64,000 bases of DNA. Origin: Lumbricus rubellus (lineage: Eukaryota; Annelida; Clitellata; Crassiclitellata; Lumbricidae). Both the position numbers and the translations under genes were made by a program. The notes under the pieces were generated by a model. It made no database searches. It had not been told where the DNA came from and saw only the letters and a list, made by a program, of their open reading frames with translations. Location: assembly GCA_945859605.1 (NCBI GenBank), contig OX243817.1, forward strand, positions 35,222,917 to 35,286,916, given 5' to 3'. Below, one piece after another: positions 44,995 to 57,771 of this stretch. How positions within the stretch are numbered: the first letter of the stretch is position 1; the number at the start of each line of letters is the position of its first letter.

Positions 44995-47900
44995 TCATAG
45001 GCAGTACGAACACGAGACCAGTTCTGGCCTAAGGTCCCAGCGATGGTCCCAGAATCCAGTGCATTGGTATCCACCAGGACCATGAGATCGGTAACTAGGT
45101 CCAGTGATGACGAAGTCAGGAATCATGTTGGAAAACTGAACAATAGAAAGTAGAAAGAAAAACAGATCTACATAAATGAAACAGCTGTGATAATTATGCA
45201 CATTTAAAATTCAGAATATACTGCTTAACTAAAGCTGAATTAAATTGGAATATATTTGGTCTTTAGAAGCAACTCATAATAAATTCAATAATTTAAAATA
45301 ACCAATGCACACATAGATCTGTGATTTTTTCATTGTACCATTATACATGACCTATCATAATAAATATAAAATATCATTGTTCGGACCATTCACTTTTACT
45401 TTATCGTATATCAGGAGACCGACTATTTGAGACCACAATTTTCGACAAATTATCTGCTTTTGAGTTTACCAGCCCACAGCCTAGGTACGAATCCTATGGT
45501 GGCTTGTGATGTCAAAAAGATTGAACAAATTGTAACATCTGGATATAACTGGCATAGTAAATGCACATACTGGTGAGCGGGTCATGGGTGGAATTGTAGG
45601 AGCGGCCAAACTGACAACATCCTTCAGTCCTTCCAAGCTGTTTCCAAGCAGGACAAGAGCCAACCGCTGGAAACTGGAATGTGGAGCCAAAAACAAAGCG
45701 CCTGTTTGCGGATCACTGTATCGACATTTTCCCACTTGTATGGAGCCTTTTGGAACAGACATAAAACAAAACGATTAAAAATTATGATTGTACAAGAAAT
45801 TAAGAACACATTGTTTTAAGATTTCCAATCCTTTTAAAATTAACTTCTTTTAAAGATGCTCAATAAACTACATTTAACTTACATCTAGTTATATCAGTCT
45901 TTACTGAAACTGCCTTTCTGAAAACTCAGTATTATCCATCTTTGAAATAAACTGGCAATAATGACAACAAAGCAAATTGTTTATTTTGAAGAAGAATGTT
46001 AAAAAAAATATTTGTGTACAAACATATTAAACCAGTACGCATGTAAAGGCCATACTGCAGAAAATCACAATTAATAAAAAAAATTAAGTCACAACCATTC
46101 CAGACAATCAAAAGTTTCCTTTTAAACGATGATCAAAAAATTATGATCCAACCATTTTCGACAGTCAGAGGTACGCCATCTAGAAAGCGTTGGGTGTAAA
46201 GGTTTTCATCAGGTCCTCCGAGTATTATGAGGTTGTGGTCAGCTGGCAACATAAAAATATCACACATGAAAATGCAATTCTTTCTGCCCATCTGTCTCAT
46301 GCATCTGTATTGGATGATAAATATTACACTGGGCACCTGCAGTCACATGGACGACTGCAGATATTTTTGCAGGAGGAAGAAAATAAAACACATTGGTCAA
46401 TTGGTCTTGGTTAAATTTTTTAGCAAGAGCTTGAAAAATGCAATGCAGAAAATTTAAAAAATCAGTATTTTGAATATATTTATACGGTTCTAACTGTAAA
46501 TTTATCAGCTTCACATTGTGTATTCGAATCGTGCAATTTGATATGAGTAATCGAAACAATGCTAAAATCTACGCATTCGTCGCATAGTCAGATTAGGACC
46601 ACAGTTCTAAGCAATATAACTAGACAAACTAAACAACAACCATGGTTTGGCCTCTGCCTATCTCAGGGAGTTTTGTCACTCCGCACAGGATACACAGACC
46701 CACCGTTCCCTTCGCTCCTCTGCACAGGACGAACTTCTTGTCCCTTACACGCATACTTCTATCAGGCAGCAACACGCATTCTCTGTTACTGGCCCTGTGG
46801 TCCATACCTGTGCTGCTGTCAAGGTTCCCCTCTGACACGTTGTATCACAATCTTAAAACTGTCCTCTTTAGCCGAGGTTGGGTCGGGAGCGCTCCTGAGT
46901 AGTAACGTTGAAGGGGCACGATTTAAATCCTTGTAATGAATGAATCATATTTAATGAATGGACTCAATGTGCTTTGGTGCATTAATTGCTCTAACCTGCT
47001 ACATCCGCTGTGAGATCCTTGTCTCGCATAACAAATGCCAACGCGTCTGATGTGACATAGAAGAGGTTAGCGATGTAGACTGCAAGCACTTCAATTGCTT
47101 TATTAAGCTGCTCAGATGGAGACTGGGTTCCTGAAAATGCCAACAGCTTGAGATAGTTTTTTATATTTACATAGCAATGACAAAAACATGTAACCACAGC
47201 ACAGACACACACGCACACGTTTATAATCAAGTAGGTTGTGACACCGCAAACCTGGGTGGCACACAAAAGGTTGTTTGCACATTCAGATTCAGGAAATGGC
47301 ACTAAACATTTGAGCATTTATAATCATAATTGTTATTACCACTGTTGACATTAATTTATCAAATTGTATTTATTAAAATCTACAAGCTCAGTGAAACTAA
47401 ATCTAGGGTGGAAAGCAAACCATGCATAAAGAATGAAGCTCTTTAACATGTTCACCGCCTACACACCATGTTAAATGACTGGATTCAGTACGAGTTAACT
47501 TGTATTGGGCGGTGAACGTGTTAAACATAACTATCTGAAAAAATAACGCTGAAGAAAAGTACAGTCCACACTTTGGGCCGAAGGAACTTCACGATTGTCT
47601 TGAGGAAAGGCTTAAAGTTACGAGAAGAGCGCTCAAATGTTTAGCCACCATGCTTCATCCTTCGAAATGATCACAAATAAAGCCAGAAATAATTCTCAAT
47701 ATCAAATCCCCCCGAGTGAGAGAACACACCTGTGACAATGATGAACCTGTCCTCGGCAATCCTTCTCGCTGGACCAACTGTCGCAGGACCTCGTTGACCT
47801 TTGCTCTCCAGGTCATCGCAAACAGAACATCTGGACCAAGACACTTCCAAAAAATAACACATGCATCATTATCATTACATGTAAACTTGTAAAGTAACTG

Positions 47901-50900
47901 TACAAAAATTTAATATAATTATGAACCTTTTAGTATAAATCAATGGCAAAAAGAATATGTACAACATTGCTTCAATGAATTCTATAAAATTACTAAAATT
48001 ATAATTTTAAAAACTATTTAACATGCAAAGATGTGAACATTGCAATGTATTTGAATGCACATCTAAAAAGAATAGATTTCCAACGACATTTCTTTAATCA
48101 AAAACAAAAAAATAAGTCTTGGCATATCTTACAATTGTTGGTGTCCAGACAGAAGCAGATTCCATCTTCAGGTAGCGGTGAATCATGTCGTAGATCAAAT
48201 TCACTAAAATCGATCTAAACAAAAAGTGCATAAATCATTAAGTGTATCTGAATATTTCAATACTTCAATAACCTACCAAATGTTATTCAAACTGAATTTT
48301 CCATGGATGCACAAGAAAATCCATTGTGGCATCTTTAAAGAGACATTTTATTACTACAAATTTCCCCAACCATAAAAATGCTAGAATCGCAAAAATAGCT
48401 TCCAAATTAAGAAGTGAATTTTCCCTTTTCGCCTGTCAACTCATTTTCTCAGTATTCGTTAAAACATAAATGGTTTCTCTAAAAATATTTGTTCATTATG
48501 GTGAAATAATGGAAACTTGATCTTCACTAGAATAAGTCCAGAGAATGAAGTGAGCAAATTAATATTTATTCACTTATTAAGTGCCACTACAAGTGCCAGG
48601 GCTGTGGCTAGGGGGTGTTTTGGGTGTTTGAACACCCCCGAAATGGGAAATGTAAAAAATAATATAATGCATTTACTAGCACATGATGTAAAAACCATGA
48701 AATAAAACCATGAAAACACCCCCTGAAATGAAAAATGTAAAAAATAATAGAATGCATTCACAAGCAAATATTGAAAAAACATGAAATTAGGCGAAAAATT
48801 GGTAACCAAGCTGTTTCCGATGACTAAAAAAAGGTCGTCAGAAATTCTTCCCCGAAGAAACACCCCGAAATCAAATCCTGGCTACGGCCTTGACAAGTGC
48901 AAGTACAAGTACATAAAATTATTAAGTACTAATAAGTCTCGAGAGGGTATTTGCCAGTATACAGCGTGTACTCACCACACAAATAACTTGCATACAGACT
49001 GAGGCAACTGCAGCATGTACTCACCTCTTATTTTGCCACTACATCCCTGCTAATAAATACTAGGATATATTACTAATAACCCCTTGCATGGTGACATAAC
49101 ATAGAATCCACTTGCCTGTATTGGGTTTCTCTGCCAGTTCATCTGCCTAAAACCCGATGACTTCAATCGAAACAATCGCACGTTTTCCGTTCTGATGACA
49201 GTTTTGTCGACTCCAGCGTTGACCTGAATGGAAAAAAGCAAGCTGCAAACAAAAAATATTTTAAATTCTGACTACAGGAACCCAATGCAATTTGATTTTT
49301 GCTGCATGCTATCCTCAATGGTTAGAGTCACAATAGGTTTATCTCTTCTTTTGCGTTTACCATGAAGGACATGCATTATTGGCTAGTAATATTATTATCA
49401 TCATTATTGCCATTATTTTTATTGTTATCACGCATGTTTCAAGTGCCACGATAATACCCAATATCTAATAACTACGCATCACTAGAATGGTGCGATAAAA
49501 TAAATCAAAAAATTAAAATAATTAATTTATTAATAGCAATTGTGTAATCATATAAAATCTCAGTTCCTTGTACTTCTACATGTGCTGCAGAGTCGCAAAA
49601 TATTAGCTTTAAATATATTTTATGAAATTTAGAATGCACTTATATAATATTACACAAACAGCCACACATGTTCTTCTATGGGAATAAATTATACATACAT
49701 GCTAAATTAAACCTTTTATTAAGCTACGTGTTTAATTCCACGTTAACTTTCCACAATAAACCATATTATAATCTACATTGAATTCCTTTATTATTAAACT
49801 CCATATAAAAAATCTGATTTAAACTCTGCACATCTCAGAACAATTCTTATAAACCAATTCGATACCTGGATGCTAGTCGGTTGATGAGGCAAAATCTGCT
49901 GCAGCACCAACACTCCGCGCACCGATCCCATGAACGCAGTGTTCGTCAGGCTGACCGTAAACTCTTCCGACTGCTGGTAAAACCCGGATGCAGACGACGT
50001 CGATCCACATTCTCCGCTTTCTGCGTCCGATTTGTCGCACTGTTGCTCGGTGTTAGGATCGATGGAACGTGGAAGCAGAGCGTGTTGGTTCATGAAATCT
50101 CTCAACTGCTTATCGTTCACACATCCTCCATCATTTGTCTCACTAAAAGAGAGGCATATAAAAAACCAATACATAAAGAGGTCCAATGTCCAATACAGAC
50201 ATATACAAAGATGTAGACATATTCTAGTAATCAGTGAAGCGCAACACAGGATTTGAAAGGGCAGGGAGATGGCTACATGTCTCTAACTTTTACAGTTTTC
50301 AGATATATGCAATCGTTCCATACAAAGTAATGCACGTGTGTGTATCAGACGCAAATAATGACCGCTTATTTACTACTTATAGCAGGGATGTCAAAGAGCT
50401 GGCCCGCAGGCCTTTTCTGGCCCACCGACGATTTTTTTCTGGCCCGCGGAGCCTTCCCTAATGATCAAAATATTTTTTAAGATGTTGTCAAAACTTAATA
50501 AGAAGCGAAAAGTGGACATTGAATCAAAATCTTTTCGCAATATTTGGACTTTTCTGGGAATTGGCTGACCAAGCCCGAAGCTCCCTCTCAGATCACTACC
50601 CAATTTTGCTAAGGAGCTTCAACACCCTGGCCCGCCACTTGTTAGAAGATGTTCACACTGGCCTGCCACTAAAAAAGGTTTGGCACCCCTGACTTATAGA
50701 CACCAACTGATATACTTACACACTATCCCACCACCAATGTTCTTTCCCTTGCAGTTCAACATAAGTGACATTAATGCGCCATTCCTTGAGAAGCCGACAC
50801 ATGCGACGGTTGAAGTACGGATGGATCGTCCGATCCTCTGCACCAATTCGCATCATCACAGGAACACCCTTGAAATAATATCAACACTAACAACTCATTA

Positions 50901-53900
50901 CATGGTAATAATTTAGAAACTTCAATTCATTTACACAAATATTGCCAAATATCTCATATATTACATGTATGTGCTAAATAGAATTGTCAGCATTCTGGTA
51001 AATGCAGCACAGGAACCCAAGAACAGTCTCCATTGTTGCAGTGATATTTTCATTAACGATAAGTGAAATTAAAACTGAAAATATTGATTTCCGTTAAGTA
51101 TAACTATAACTGTAACTGAAATTATTTTAAGAACGAAAACTGAAATAGAACGGAAATTGAGCACACCGAACTGAAATTAGAATAAAAACGAAAATTAATT
51201 CTCGAACTGAAATTAATGAAAAAAACGGAAATTTTAGTTGACAGTTTTTCCAATGCAGCTGTGTTTGTTTAAAAGACGCACATACTTTCTGACTCTTACA
51301 ACTTTTGTATCTTTTGCCTAGCATGTGCTTTATTACGGTTAGTTTAAAAACAATTTTTCATTTGGACTTTCCTTGTAAGTTTATAATTTTCAACTTCGCG
51401 ATAAGACTGGAAATCACTTGGCTAAATGACGAAAATAATGTATTGGACTTTTAAAGTATTTTTGCTGCGAGGAAATAGACAAAATAAATGTGCTTAGGCC
51501 TATCCATGCAAGGCTTTGTGGGTCTAGCCTACCCTAAAACGGATGACTGTGGAACTACATAATAGTACATATTATGATAAAATTTTAACAATTTGTCTCT
51601 GCGCAAAAAGAACACTAAGAAATATATTAAGAAACGGACCAGGCAAAATCATGGGTGGCTGAAAACTTTCAGGCGACTTGGCCTAATCCGAGTCAGCGAC
51701 TTCACCACGAAGAAAGCATGAGTGCTCCAGAAAGACGCAAGCAAAAGAACTGAATTGAGAACTGAAATTATTTTGAAAACTGAATTAGAAGTATAACTGA
51801 AATTTTTTGAAGAACTGGAACTAAATTAGAACTGAAATTGAGACCATCCGAACTGAAATAGAAGTAAAACGGAAATTATTTCCTGAAGTAAAATATCACT
51901 GCATTGTTGCATTCTAATTGTTCATGGATCTGAGCCACCTTTTCCAGTAGCTGGGACTCTTGATGTCCAATGACAACTCAAACATTGAAAACATCAAAAT
52001 TAGCAATTCAAGTCAATGAGCATTTTTGTAATATTTCTAAACCTAAAATTAACATAGCACTGTGCTTCGACTCTCTGGCACACCACAAAAAAGTAGTTTT
52101 GAGTGGCAAGACGCACACAGCTCCCGAGAGCCCTTTTTTATAATACTATTGTAGTGTTATAAGCATCTTATCAGCTTAAAACAATCCAGATTATAGTTCA
52201 AACACTTTCAAATGAAATAGTACTTTTAAATATATAATAACCTTTTGCATATAAAAACATAAAGGAATGTATACGAAGCAAAAAACACAGTTCTAATCGA
52301 ATATTCAGCATAAGCATATCATGGCATGTAATGTAATTCTGAATCTTATTAGTGCCACCATTTAAATGGTGTTTGTCAGTGATACCTTTAAGTTGGAGAC
52401 ATGTCTATCTGCTTCATTCTCTGTAATACAGTCTTCAATTATTGACTTGATCCGTGGTGCAACGTAACTGTTTGCAATGTCATGTCTGCAGAACAAAAAA
52501 GCATTTCACAATTAAATAATTACCTAAACTCTGAACATCACTCAAGCTTTTTATTTAGCCTTCACTGATATATTAAAAGAATTTGCAAGAATACCTGTTG
52601 AATTACAATCATCTTTCAATTTCAAATCCAAGCAACTCTGAATATATTGTTGAGTAATGGGTACATTAAATAAATTATTACAGATGTTAGTTTGACTGTG
52701 CACAGAGTAAGTGTGAGGGTAGCTGTAAGGACAACTTAGACAGCATCCTAACTAGCCAGCAACTTTTTTGTTGCTTGCAATAACAATCCTATAACAGAAG
52801 TCATTTCATTTATCAAGAGAATAAATAGATATAATTTCAAACTGCTAATTGATCATACAGGAATGAACTTGGAAGAACTAAGGGAAGCGACATCAGAAAG
52901 AAAGCAATGGAGCAAATGGATCATGTCGGTCGCTAAAGCTCAGAGAGTTGAAAGCACAAGGTAACAAGGTAATTGATCATAGAGTATTAATATTATTTGC
53001 AATCCGTTTTATCGTTAATATTCTTAGTTTATAAACTTTTTGTTCACCTTTGTTCCTAAATGAGGCTGTTCCATAAAACACGGGCTAGCCATCCAACAAT
53101 TATGAGAGCTTAGCCAGTACACTTAGCTTCACAGTAAGAGTATTTGACAAACCGTCTGAAAGTACTGACCTGAAGAAAAGATTGCTATCTCCATATTCCT
53201 CTTTCTTAATCCATCCGGCGAGTGATACAACAGCCAAGGCCATGTCTGGAAAGTGAGTAGCCAAATGCCACGCTCCATGGCCGCCCATTGAATGCCCTGA
53301 ACAAGTATTAACACCACAAAAATCATAATTTACTATCATTACACGTTTATAGAAGAAGTATCAACCAAATAATAAACATAATTTAACAGGTACATAATGT
53401 ATGATAGTCAGGAACAAGGATGTTGCCAGTAGTTTAACAGGCAATGCCATTGAATGAACGTCATCAGCAGCGTAGCATGGAGTCTCACAAATTCTGCTGT
53501 TTGTTTGTTTTGCTTCCTTTCACTTTTTTGTTCTCTCCATAGCTTCTTGTACGACAATGCCAGATATAAAAATAATACTAATACTAATAATACTAGTATT
53601 AATGACAATTTGTATGGTACTATAAAACAGCCATACTGTTACAAGGGTGCCTAACATGAATAGATATCTAGTCTGCAGAAAAACAGGCTCTGGGAAAACA
53701 GACCAATAAGCTCCATGATAATTCAGTGACCTGAATTCTCTTTCACATCTGATGCAGTTCAAAAGCATTGTTCCAATGGAACAATAGAAGTTAACAGATT
53801 CATTAGACAATGAACCCCAACAACACAAAGAGCAAAACCTGCAAATACGGCATACTCCGACGAAGCCTTGTCAAGAATCCAATCATTAGATAACGTCATT

Positions 53901-56900
53901 CGAGCGAATTCTTTAAGTGCTGTGAGAGCGGTCAACGCTCCTGGTCCCTCCCAGTTGTGGGCTCCATGTCTAAAATTTACAATTAAAAGCAGACATAAAG
54001 TGAATGCCCTTAACATCTAGTCTTCTATAAAGTTCTGAGCACATTTCTCCACACTTCACCAAATCATAAATTATGACAAGTTATTATCAAAAAACCATGT
54101 TCAAAAACAAATGTTTTTACCTAGGTGACCTTGGCAATTCAGCACACAACATATTGGTAAATAGAATTTTTTAGTGGTACTACAACATTTAAAAACATTT
54201 TAAAAGTACCACTTAAAGAAATCTCAAATCTCACACTGTTGTCTCCAATCCCTGGGCCGTGTTTAACATAGGTCCATTCGGTGCGGTGCACCGAACGCCC
54301 CTGAGCCGAGAGATGTGTTGCCATTGCCCAAATGTCTTAATTTGCGAGTGTCAGTGTTACTTAAACCTTTTACAAAATCAGTAATTGTAAGAAAACATTA
54401 ATTTTACTAAGTTCACCGATGTTGCATGCTTGCTTACTGACTCGCCACAGCCGACAAACCATGTATTATTAATTTTATTATGCTGAACATCGGATTTTAA
54501 AAAAAATGACTAATCTTGTAAGACTGCCGAACGGCACTTTGCCCCTGCTGCAACATTTTGCACCGACACTTGAAGAACCTTAAACACGGCCCTATCCAAT
54601 CCTCTCCCTCACCGCCTCACCTTCCCACCAACAGTGTAATTTTTAGCCAATGTACTCATTATAGCTCAGTTAGCTAAGGGGTGGCCCGGGTGGGGGGCTG
54701 GTGGAGCAGAAATCTTGAACCCAATATCTGCCGGGCTCTGCCCTGATGGAAAATTTGAATCAAGATTTCTCGCTTGATAGTCCAGCACTTAAATCACTAC
54801 ACCATCGTGCAGCACTGCACCCCCACCCCCAAAGCATCACTAAAGCTCACCTCAAAATAGGAAATAAAAACCTATATAAACAAGGTAAAGAAGTACAGAC
54901 CTGGTTGGTGCTACGATCCAAGCCTTCTCCAGACCAAAAATGAAATCATCGTTGACCAAACGCTTGTAGCTGTCTGCCTGGTTCTGTGGGGCCACAGTCG
55001 TCCCATGAAGGGTCAGGACAACAGGACAGAGGTTACCCTCACAGGGTTCCAGTGGCTGAATAGCCGCACCATGCTGTACCGACCCATCATGATCAATGAA
55101 CGTAAACAGGAATGACTCGTGGATTTTACGACAGCGAAAGGCTACGCTATATTCCGTAGACCCAAAGGAAGTCACGATCGCAAGAGTAGCGTCCACCCTT
55201 GTGCAAGATGGTAGAAGAAAGGCGCCTTCAGTGATCAATTCAATTGTTACGGGTCGAGTCTGGCCTGGGGCAATGTCAAAGACTTTATTGTCTTTGATGG
55301 CAACATCAATCATGACTCCATCCGCCGCACTTGGACTCAATCCCTCCAAAGTGACCTTCTTAATCTTGAGCCACTTTGTTGCATGAAGATTAGCGACAGG
55401 CAGAGAAAAGTACTTAGAGAACAAACGACCGTCGTAGATATCCGGCAGAAACGACGGCTTCAGGACTTCGAAGGATTGCGAAGCCGGAACGATCCCAACG
55501 TCGCACTTAACGTGGAGAGAACCTTTCGCCCGACCACGAACATAGATCGTGTGCATTCCACGAGTCAACGAAACCGGAAACATAAAATGCTCTCGCCTGT
55601 ACACATCTCCGACAATGGGCAGATCATCAACAAAGACCGTATGAACTCCCAGGCATCTTATAAAAACATCCAGATTATTGACATTGACGGCAAACTCGGC
55701 AACGATCCATCCCTGCCACTCCATGATCCCGGTCGATCCCAGCGAGTTCACGAGATCTCCCCAGTTCATCGGCGGAGAAATGACGATGTAAGTGTTCCTC
55801 CTCTCCGGAAACACGCTCCAGGTGACTTCACCGTGCGAAATCAACTCAGAGTACAGCTTAACTCCGCTGGAGAATCTCGTTCGACTCACGTTCCGTATTC
55901 CGCCGTTGGACTCAACGGGATCTCCGTCGACCTCGCCTTTCCCAATGACAAATGGTCCAAGGAAATGGAAACCGCGGATGAATGACGTGATGGAGCCGTC
56001 AAGCTTTGCGGCTTGCTTGAAGCACGTGCTTGCGGATGACATGAGGTTGAGCTGCTGGTAGACGTCGCCAAGGCAACTCCATGCCCAGCCCTGACCTTTG
56101 TTAACATCAAGGTATCTGACCAAACATGACACAGCCTTTTCTTTCTACGGTAAAAGAACGAAATAGAAAAGATTAAAATTGGTTTAAATGTTACAGTAAC
56201 GTAGCAACATAATAAGTTTATTGAAGTTCTTTTAAGAAACCAATACATGTAGCATATAGAAAAAAATGCGGTTTCACTGGCATTTGCTTGATGAAACTGA
56301 AACTGATATACAACACACCTATAAATGTCTGTATCAAATATCTTTTCATTCAGGTACAACTGTAAGAACTTTGTAAAATCTAACAAAGATACCATACTAT
56401 GCCTAATGTATAGCATTATAACTAAATTATTTTCAGAATTTTTGGCCGAGCATGGTTTTATGAAAAACTACGAACGTCATGAGGTTACCTTTTCACATGT
56501 GTCATCACAAATAAACGATGCTTAATAAACAGATGTGGGGCAGACAATTTTTATATAATTATGTGTCAGGATCCTTAGAATCTATGCAATCCTTTTTGAG
56601 CAAAGCATGTACAGATGTAGACAGGAATGGGAAAGAAGCTTTCAATTAGAGAAGTTCATATACGAAAGTGTGATGAAGCAAGAAAGTAAGTAAGTAAGTA
56701 GGTAGGTGGTGATGGTCTATCTTTAAAAATACCTGAGCATTAAGCCGAGCATAATCAAGATGACTCAGTTGGAGGTCCACTGGACACAAGATTCTGTTGC
56801 TTGTCAGCCGTTCGAGCTCTTTTTTCAACAAGTCAGAGGAAGACTTCTACAAAAACAAGTTCCAGACTCAACAGTAAATTAATTCCTTTCAGAACAGCAA

Positions 56901-57771
56901 AAATTCTTGACCAGCATACTAACCTACAATCTCCCCCCCCCCTCAACTGAATAGTCATAAAATTAGGTAACCAAATACTGAAAGTGCCGAGCATACACAA
57001 TATTGCTATTTAGCCTGATTTTAGAAAACGGTTTTATAGAAAGCATCTAAACAACTGAGAACTGCCAAATTAAATACATGATACGATGGTCCTGTTAGTG
57101 TCGTTGATGACATTGTATTTTATCTGACCATGTATAAAGCGCTTCAGAAGCGCTCCCAGTGCGTTCAACCCCGAGAGAAAAGGCAAGTTTTTATCTAGAC
57201 GAGTGAAAGACGAAGAAAGACTGCCAGAGAGGATGACAAAGTAACTGTCTAAAAATCATTAGGCTGCGGGTGTGTTGCACGTTAGTAAATCGATTTGGGG
57301 AATCTGGCCGATATTTGTTTGAGGGATTCGGGTCCAGAGATTCAGGCCTCTCCCGGTTAGCATGCTGGAATGCTGGTCCCAAGTCCCAACGGTTAAGTCC
57401 TAGGTTCACATCTTGTGCCTTATTTCCCTAGTGAAAGCGACATCGATCGCATGCCGTCTCTGTGGATATCAGACTAGGAAGAAGAGAACTCGTATGCAAT
57501 AGAAACGCTCTTTCTTGGGTTGTTTGCAATGCCCTGGCAATCTATAGACCGTACTTCAACAGGCTGCAGTGCAGAGAAGCTTGTTCATTACAGAGACAAA
57601 AGTCAATCGTAACTTACTAGTAATACATCTTTTCCTTTGCAAAACACTGCATTTCTCAAAATTAAAACAAGAAAAATGGAAATGCAAAACTGCTTCATTT
57701 TGATAAACATCGGACCAAAACTCTTCTCCCTCTTCTCCCCCACTACACGTGGAATCGATCCCCTTCCCCAT
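44995..57771 (-). CDS. TPR-like/serine hydrolase (prolyl-oligopeptidase type), 15 exons
   Basis: Minus-strand exons: 57,771-57,691; 56,846-56,733; 56,144-54,901; 53,969-53,839; 53,296-53,170; 52,485-52,386; 50,868-50,720; 50,142-49,866; 49,223-49,116; 48,214-48,133; 47,843-47,730; 47,130-46,996; 46,242-46,153; 45,746-45,571; 45,135-44,995 (TGA). They sum to 3,069 nt (1,022 residues) and all phases agree. Residues about 28-115 are helical and TPR-like (WAWSCLGDVYQQLNLMSSAS). A beta-rich middle precedes an alpha/beta-hydrolase core (VVLTLHGTTV) with nucleophile GHSMGG (Ser about 526), acid GAEDRTIHP (Asp about 611) and base GKEHWWWD (His about 643). A further 370-residue C-terminal region includes GPARRIAEDRFIIVTG. 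A secreted or cytosolic esterase/peptidase is likely; the substrate is unknown. Exon 9 uses a GC donor (ACAG|GCAAGT). Exon 1 has a weak donor (GTTTTG) and is the least certain. Confidence 0.82.
46560..46960 (+). mobile_element. LINE 3'-end relic (CR1/L2-like) in hydrolase intron
   Basis: Plus-strand fragments in different frames, TSIRQQHAFSVTGPV and YHNLKTVLFSRGWVGSAPE, match the end of LINE ORF2 (RxxxFSVxGPxxWNxLP...LKTxLF). They are followed by GCGCTCCTGAGTAG...TTGAAGGGGCACGA and a GAATGAATC tail. Frameshifted and 5'-truncated. Confidence 0.65.
47447..47520. mobile_element. TTAA-flanked MITE (74 bp)
   Basis: Inverted ends CATGTTCACCGCC and CACGTTCACCGCC with TTAA on both sides (47,443-47,446; 47,521-47,524). 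It lies in an intron of the hydrolase gene. Confidence 0.72.
48597..48892. mobile_element. hAT-like MITE 4
   Basis: 8-bp duplication ACAAGTGC (48,589-48,596; 48,893-48,900). Ends CAGGGCTGTGGCTAGG and (inverted) CAAGGCCGTAGCCAGG. It contains TGACTAAAAAAAGGTCGTCAG near 48,822 (21 bases, shown as in MITE 3 with one more A). Related end fragments are at 1-45 and about 8,375-8,425. Confidence 0.82.
50383..50691 (+). mobile_element. Internally deleted hAT element
   Basis: Perfect 8-bp duplication ACTTATAG (50,375-50,382; 50,692-50,699). Ends CAGGGATGTCAAA and (inverted) CAGGGGTGCCAAA. Inside, a plus-strand frame MLSKLNKKRKVDIESKSFRN resembles the N-terminus of Charlie-type hAT transposases and soon meets a stop. 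It lies in a hydrolase intron. Confidence 0.85.
51039..51901. mobile_element. hAT-like element with AACTGAAATTA-rich arms
   Basis: Perfect 8-bp duplication CATTGTTG (51,031-51,038; 51,902-51,909). 12-bp inverted ends CAGTGATATTTT. Both sub-terminal regions are built of irregular repeats of AACTGAAATTA and ACGGAAATT. No transposase is recognised. It lies in a hydrolase intron. Confidence 0.82.
54655..54815 (-). mobile_element. tRNA-derived SINE (diverged)
   Basis: Minus strand: CACGATGGTGTAGTGATTTA (A-box-like) then TTGATTCAAATT (degenerate B box) about 35 bases later, ending towards TAGCTAACTGAGCTATA. It lies in the intron after the 1,244-bp hydrolase exon. Confidence 0.55.

Noticed and set aside
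55383..55985. 200-residue plus-strand frame
   Set aside because: Lies opposite the 1,244-bp hydrolase exon, which has clear homology-like motifs and splice sites on the minus strand.
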